A stretch of DNA of 64,000 bases from Streptomyces humidus (GTDB taxonomy: Bacteria; Actinomycetota; Actinomycetes; Streptomycetales; Streptomycetaceae): contig NZ_BMTL01000014.1 of the NCBI RefSeq assembly GCF_014649655.1, forward strand, positions 62,001 through 126,000, written 5' to 3'. Shown piece after piece: positions 62,015 through 64,000 of the stretch; position 1 is the first letter of the stretch, and every line of letters starts with the position of its first letter. The notes beneath the pieces were generated by a model. That model did no database searches, was not told the DNA's origin, and saw nothing but the letters and a program-made list of their open reading frames with translations. Both the position numbers and the translations under genes were made by a program.

Positions 62015-63148
62015 TCAGCACAGGCCCGCGGGCCGCGACGTCCGGCACGCGTTGCCTTCGAAGGTGTTGCCCTTGCCGGCGATGTCCGTGACGACCAGGT
62101 CCGCGGGGGAGTTGCCGCGCAGTGCGTTGTCGCTGATGCGGTTGCGGTCGCTGGTGGTGCCCACGAAGCTCTTGAACAGGACGATGCCGCCCGAGAGGGG
62201 GGACGTGCCGACGTTGTCCTCGATCAGGTTGCGGGTGATCAGGCTGTCCTCGGCGCCGGTCAGCACGATCCCGGAGCCCTGAAGGGCGTCCAGCCGGGCC
62301 GTCTTGGGGCAGGACTTGTTGTTGCGCACGATGCGGTTCTCGCGCACGGTCACGAGTCCGGCCTTCGGCTTGTTCTCGTCGCCGACGACGAAGACCGCGG
62401 CGCAGTTGCCGGTCAGGTCGTTGTGCGCGACGGTCAGGTTGCGCAGCCTGCGGACGGTGACGCCGATCCGGTTGCCCTCCAGCCGGTTGCGCTCGACCAC
62501 CGTTCCGTCCGTGTCCGTGGCGCCCTGCTCCTCCTTGACGCTGTTGGCGAGGAACAGGCCCGCGTCGCCGTTGTCCCGGGCGGTGTTGCCCCGGAACACG
62601 CCCCGCACCGAGCCCTCCTGGGCGATGCCCCACACCCCGTTCTTCACCGCGGTCACGTTACGGACGGTCAGGTGGTCGGTCGCCGTGGCGTGGACGCCGG
62701 TCCGGGTGAAGCCGGAGACGGTCAGGGCGGCGACGGTGACGTCCTTGACGCGGTGGTCCTTCGTGCCGACGACGCAGATGCCGTTCCCGTCCGCGGCGCA
62801 GGCGCCGGCGGCGGCGCCCGAAGCCTTCCCGGTGCTCGCGGCCTTCGCGGCGCCCGCGGCCTTCGCGGCCCCCGCGGCCTTCCCGGTGACGGCGGCCGGC
62901 TCGAGCACCGTGTGCCGACCCATGCCGCGCAGGGTCAGCCCGGGCGTGCTCAGGGTGACGCTCTCGTGGTAGACGCCGAAGGTCAGCAGAACCGTGTCGC
63001 CGGGCTCGGCGGCGTCCACCGCCTTCTGGATCGATTCCCCCGGAAGGACCAGGTGGACGGTGCGTCCCGCGACGGGCGGGGCGGCGCCGAGCCCCGTCCC
63101 GAGGAGCGCCGCCGTGCACGCCAGATATGCGATATGGCATTTCTTCAT
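62015..63148 (-). CDS. Secreted right-handed beta-helix protein (NosD/pectate-lyase-like)
   Basis: 377 aa. Signal peptide (MKKCHIAYLACTAALLGTGLG). Beta-helix coils run through the body: SIQKAVDAAEPGDTVLLTFGVYHESVTL, LTVRNVTAVKNGVWGIAQEG, VVERNRLEGNRIGVTVRRLRN, ITRNLIEDNVGTSPLSGGIVLF. An Ala/Gly/Lys low-complexity insert (about residues 88-115, AAGAAKAAGAAKAAS) interrupts an early coil. Four Cys in the mature part could form disulfides. Such proteins act on or bind polysaccharide; no catalytic motif was recognised. Confidence 0.9.
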   Translation of the reverse strand: MKKCHIAYLACTAALLGTGLGAAPPVAGRTVHLVLPGESIQKAVDAAEPGDTVLLTFGVYHESVTLSTPGLTLRGMGRHTVLEPAAVTGKAAGAAKAAGAAKAASTGKASGAAAGACAADGNGICVVGTKDHRVKDVTVAALTVSGFTRTGVHATATDHLTVRNVTAVKNGVWGIAQEGSVRGVFRGNTARDNGDAGLFLANSVKEEQGATDTDGTVVERNRLEGNRIGVTVRRLRNLTVAHNDLTGNCAAVFVVGDENKPKAGLVTVRENRIVRNNKSCPKTARLDALQGSGIVLTGAEDSLITRNLIEDNVGTSPLSGGIVLFKSFVGTTSDRNRISDNALRGNSPADLVVTDIAGKGNTFEGNACRTSRPAGLC

Positions 63149-63187
63149 ATTGCTGACGTTATGACCGTCAAGGCCTCAGTCCAGCGG

Positions 63188-63230
63188 GATGGGCCGTCCG
63201 GCGGCGTGTCCCGCCACCGGACGGCCCATC
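63188..63230 (-). terminator. Terminator of the sensor ATPase gene
   Basis: GATGGGCCGTCCGG / CCGGACGGCCCATC, 14-bp perfect stem with a 15-nt loop, 34 bases beyond the stop. Confidence 0.8.
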
Positions 63231-63264
63231 CGGCGGGGTCGTCGCGGTAGCGGGGGCCGTCGGG

Positions 63265-64000
63265 TCAGCGGGAGCGGCGGCCGCGGCTGCCGGAGGCGCG
63301 TCGGGGGAGGGGCCGGGGGCGGGCCGCGGCGGGGGAGGACTCGGCTGCGGGCGGGGGCTCCGCGACGGGCCCGGTCCCCGCCGACTCGTCCTGCCAGGCC
63401 TCGTAGTCGCTGAACGCGTCGCCGGAGTCCGAGCCGCCGCCCAGGGAGGCCATGACGTCCGCGTGCCGGGACTGCGGGACGTTCGTGATCCTGGCCAGCG
63501 TCAGCGTGTCGGAGTCGGGCCGGGCGTCGGGGGAGCGATGGGTGAGCGTGTCGGGCAGCATGACGAGGGACGTCGTCCCCGACCGCTCGCCGGACGGGCG
63601 CAACTGCACGCGTATGCCGTGCCGTTCGGCGAGCCGGCCGACCACGAACAACCCCATGTGCTGGGAGATGCCGACGTCGACGGTCGGCGGATTGGCGAGC
63701 TTGTGGTTGATCATCGCGAAGTCGTCCGCCGCCAGGCCGATGCCCTCGTCGTGGATCTCGACCATGATCCGGCCGTCGGGCAGCCGGATCGCGGTCACCC
63801 GCACCTCCGAGCGGGGGGACGAGAACGCCGTGGCGTTCTCCATCAGTTCCGCCAGCAGATGCACGAGGTCGGTCACGGCGCGGCCCTGGATCTGCACCTC
63901 GGGCAGTCCGGAGAACTGGATGCGCTCGTACTGCTCCACCTCCGAGGAGGCCGCGCGGACGACGTCGACCAGTGGCAGCGGCTGGTCCCACGCCTGCGCG
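63265..64000 (-). CDS. Sensor histidine-kinase-like ATPase, C-terminal part (5' end outside window)
   Basis: The frame is open to the right edge (...PLPLVDVVRAASSEVEQYERI), so the start lies beyond 64000. Visible: HATPase_c domain with VHLLAELMENATAFSSPRSEV (N-box), EIHDEGIGLAADD and DVGISQHMGLFVVGRLAERHGI, then TTSLVMLP and a disordered Pro/Ala/Arg tail of about 100 residues. This is the CvnA/nitrate-sensor-type kinase of Streptomyces conservons, which works with a roadblock protein, a DUF742 protein and a small GTPase. Those genes would be expected downstream but are not here. Confidence 0.85.
   Translation of the reverse strand, partial: AQAWDQPLPLVDVVRAASSEVEQYERIQFSGLPEVQIQGRAVTDLVHLLAELMENATAFSSPRSEVRVTAIRLPDGRIMVEIHDEGIGLAADDFAMINHKLANPPTVDVGISQHMGLFVVGRLAERHGIRVQLRPSGERSGTTSLVMLPDTLTHRSPDARPDSDTLTLARITNVPQSRHADVMASLGGGSDSGDAFSDYEAWQDESAGTGPVAEPPPAAESSPAAARPRPLPRRASGSRGRRSR

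Overview
High-GC actinobacterial DNA that reads as a Streptomyces chromosome. GC is about 72-74 %, third codon positions are almost always G or C, GTG and TTG starts and four-base ATGA/GTGA stop-start overlaps are common, and Streptomyces hallmarks are present (DUF397/XRE/ATPase module, spore-pigment type II PKS, class F sortase, SpoIIE-type phosphatases, c-di-AMP riboswitch on a cell-wall hydrolase). No insertion sequence, prophage, tRNA, rRNA or CRISPR array was seen. The left half (biotin, urease, tripeptidyl aminopeptidase, pfkA) looks like ordinary conserved Streptomyces core order; this is from memory and was not checked by alignment.

Layout. 1-7.5 kb: end of a LuxR regulator, the biotin genes (bioB-bioA-bioD leftward, bioF divergent), and a DUF397/XRE/ATPase module. 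7.5-10 kb: a c-di-AMP-riboswitch-controlled NlpC/P60 hydrolase, a small unknown protein, an atypical ClpP with a substituted catalytic His, and a divergent orphan Phd/YefM antitoxin. 10-16.5 kb: urease operon ureABCFGD (no ureE) and a secreted tripeptidyl aminopeptidase. 16.5-21.8 kb: PlsC acyltransferase, PAS-SpoIIE phosphatase, and an AsnC regulator with a dimethylargininase-like hydrolase and ornithine aminotransferase. 21.8-26 kb: LytTR regulator, small membrane protein, sodium:solute symporter and LytS kinase in one operon. 26-31 kb: CtaG, phosphofructokinase, GatD-MurT (lipid II amidation) and peptide deformylase. 31-42.3 kb: TetR plus acyl-CoA dehydrogenase, a succinic-semialdehyde-type dehydrogenase, ATP-dependent DNA ligase with a coupled NUDIX gene, a thioredoxin-reductase-like flavoprotein with a divergent XRE-cupin regulator, and an operon of a quinone oxidoreductase with a two-subunit acyl-CoA dehydrogenase. 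42.3-51.7 kb: small membrane protein, GNAT, NUDIX, AhpD-like protein, flavohemoglobin under a probable NsrR box, galU, a DUF6629-like protein, a STAS/MEDS-ATPase pair, and a Ser/Thr kinase with an extracellular peptidoglycan-binding domain. 51.9-61.8 kb: a spore-pigment (whiE/sch/cur type) aromatic PKS cluster, interrupted by a secreted repeat protein and class F sortase, with an O-methyltransferase at its right edge. 61.8-64 kb: a secreted beta-helix protein and the C-terminal part of a sensor ATPase that runs off the window.

Most noteworthy: (i) the sortase F / GGMHTGGGAL-repeat protein pair lying inside the pigment cluster; the repeat protein has a C-terminal membrane anchor but no LPXTG-type motif; (ii) the ClpP with His replaced by Arg, facing an orphan antitoxin across a shared operator-like inverted repeat; (iii) biotin synthase with a Cys/His-rich repeated tail; (iv) regulatory sites visible by eye: c-di-AMP riboswitch, NsrR-like box, GlnR-like box, and unassigned palindromes between divergent genes; (v) five candidate leaderless genes.
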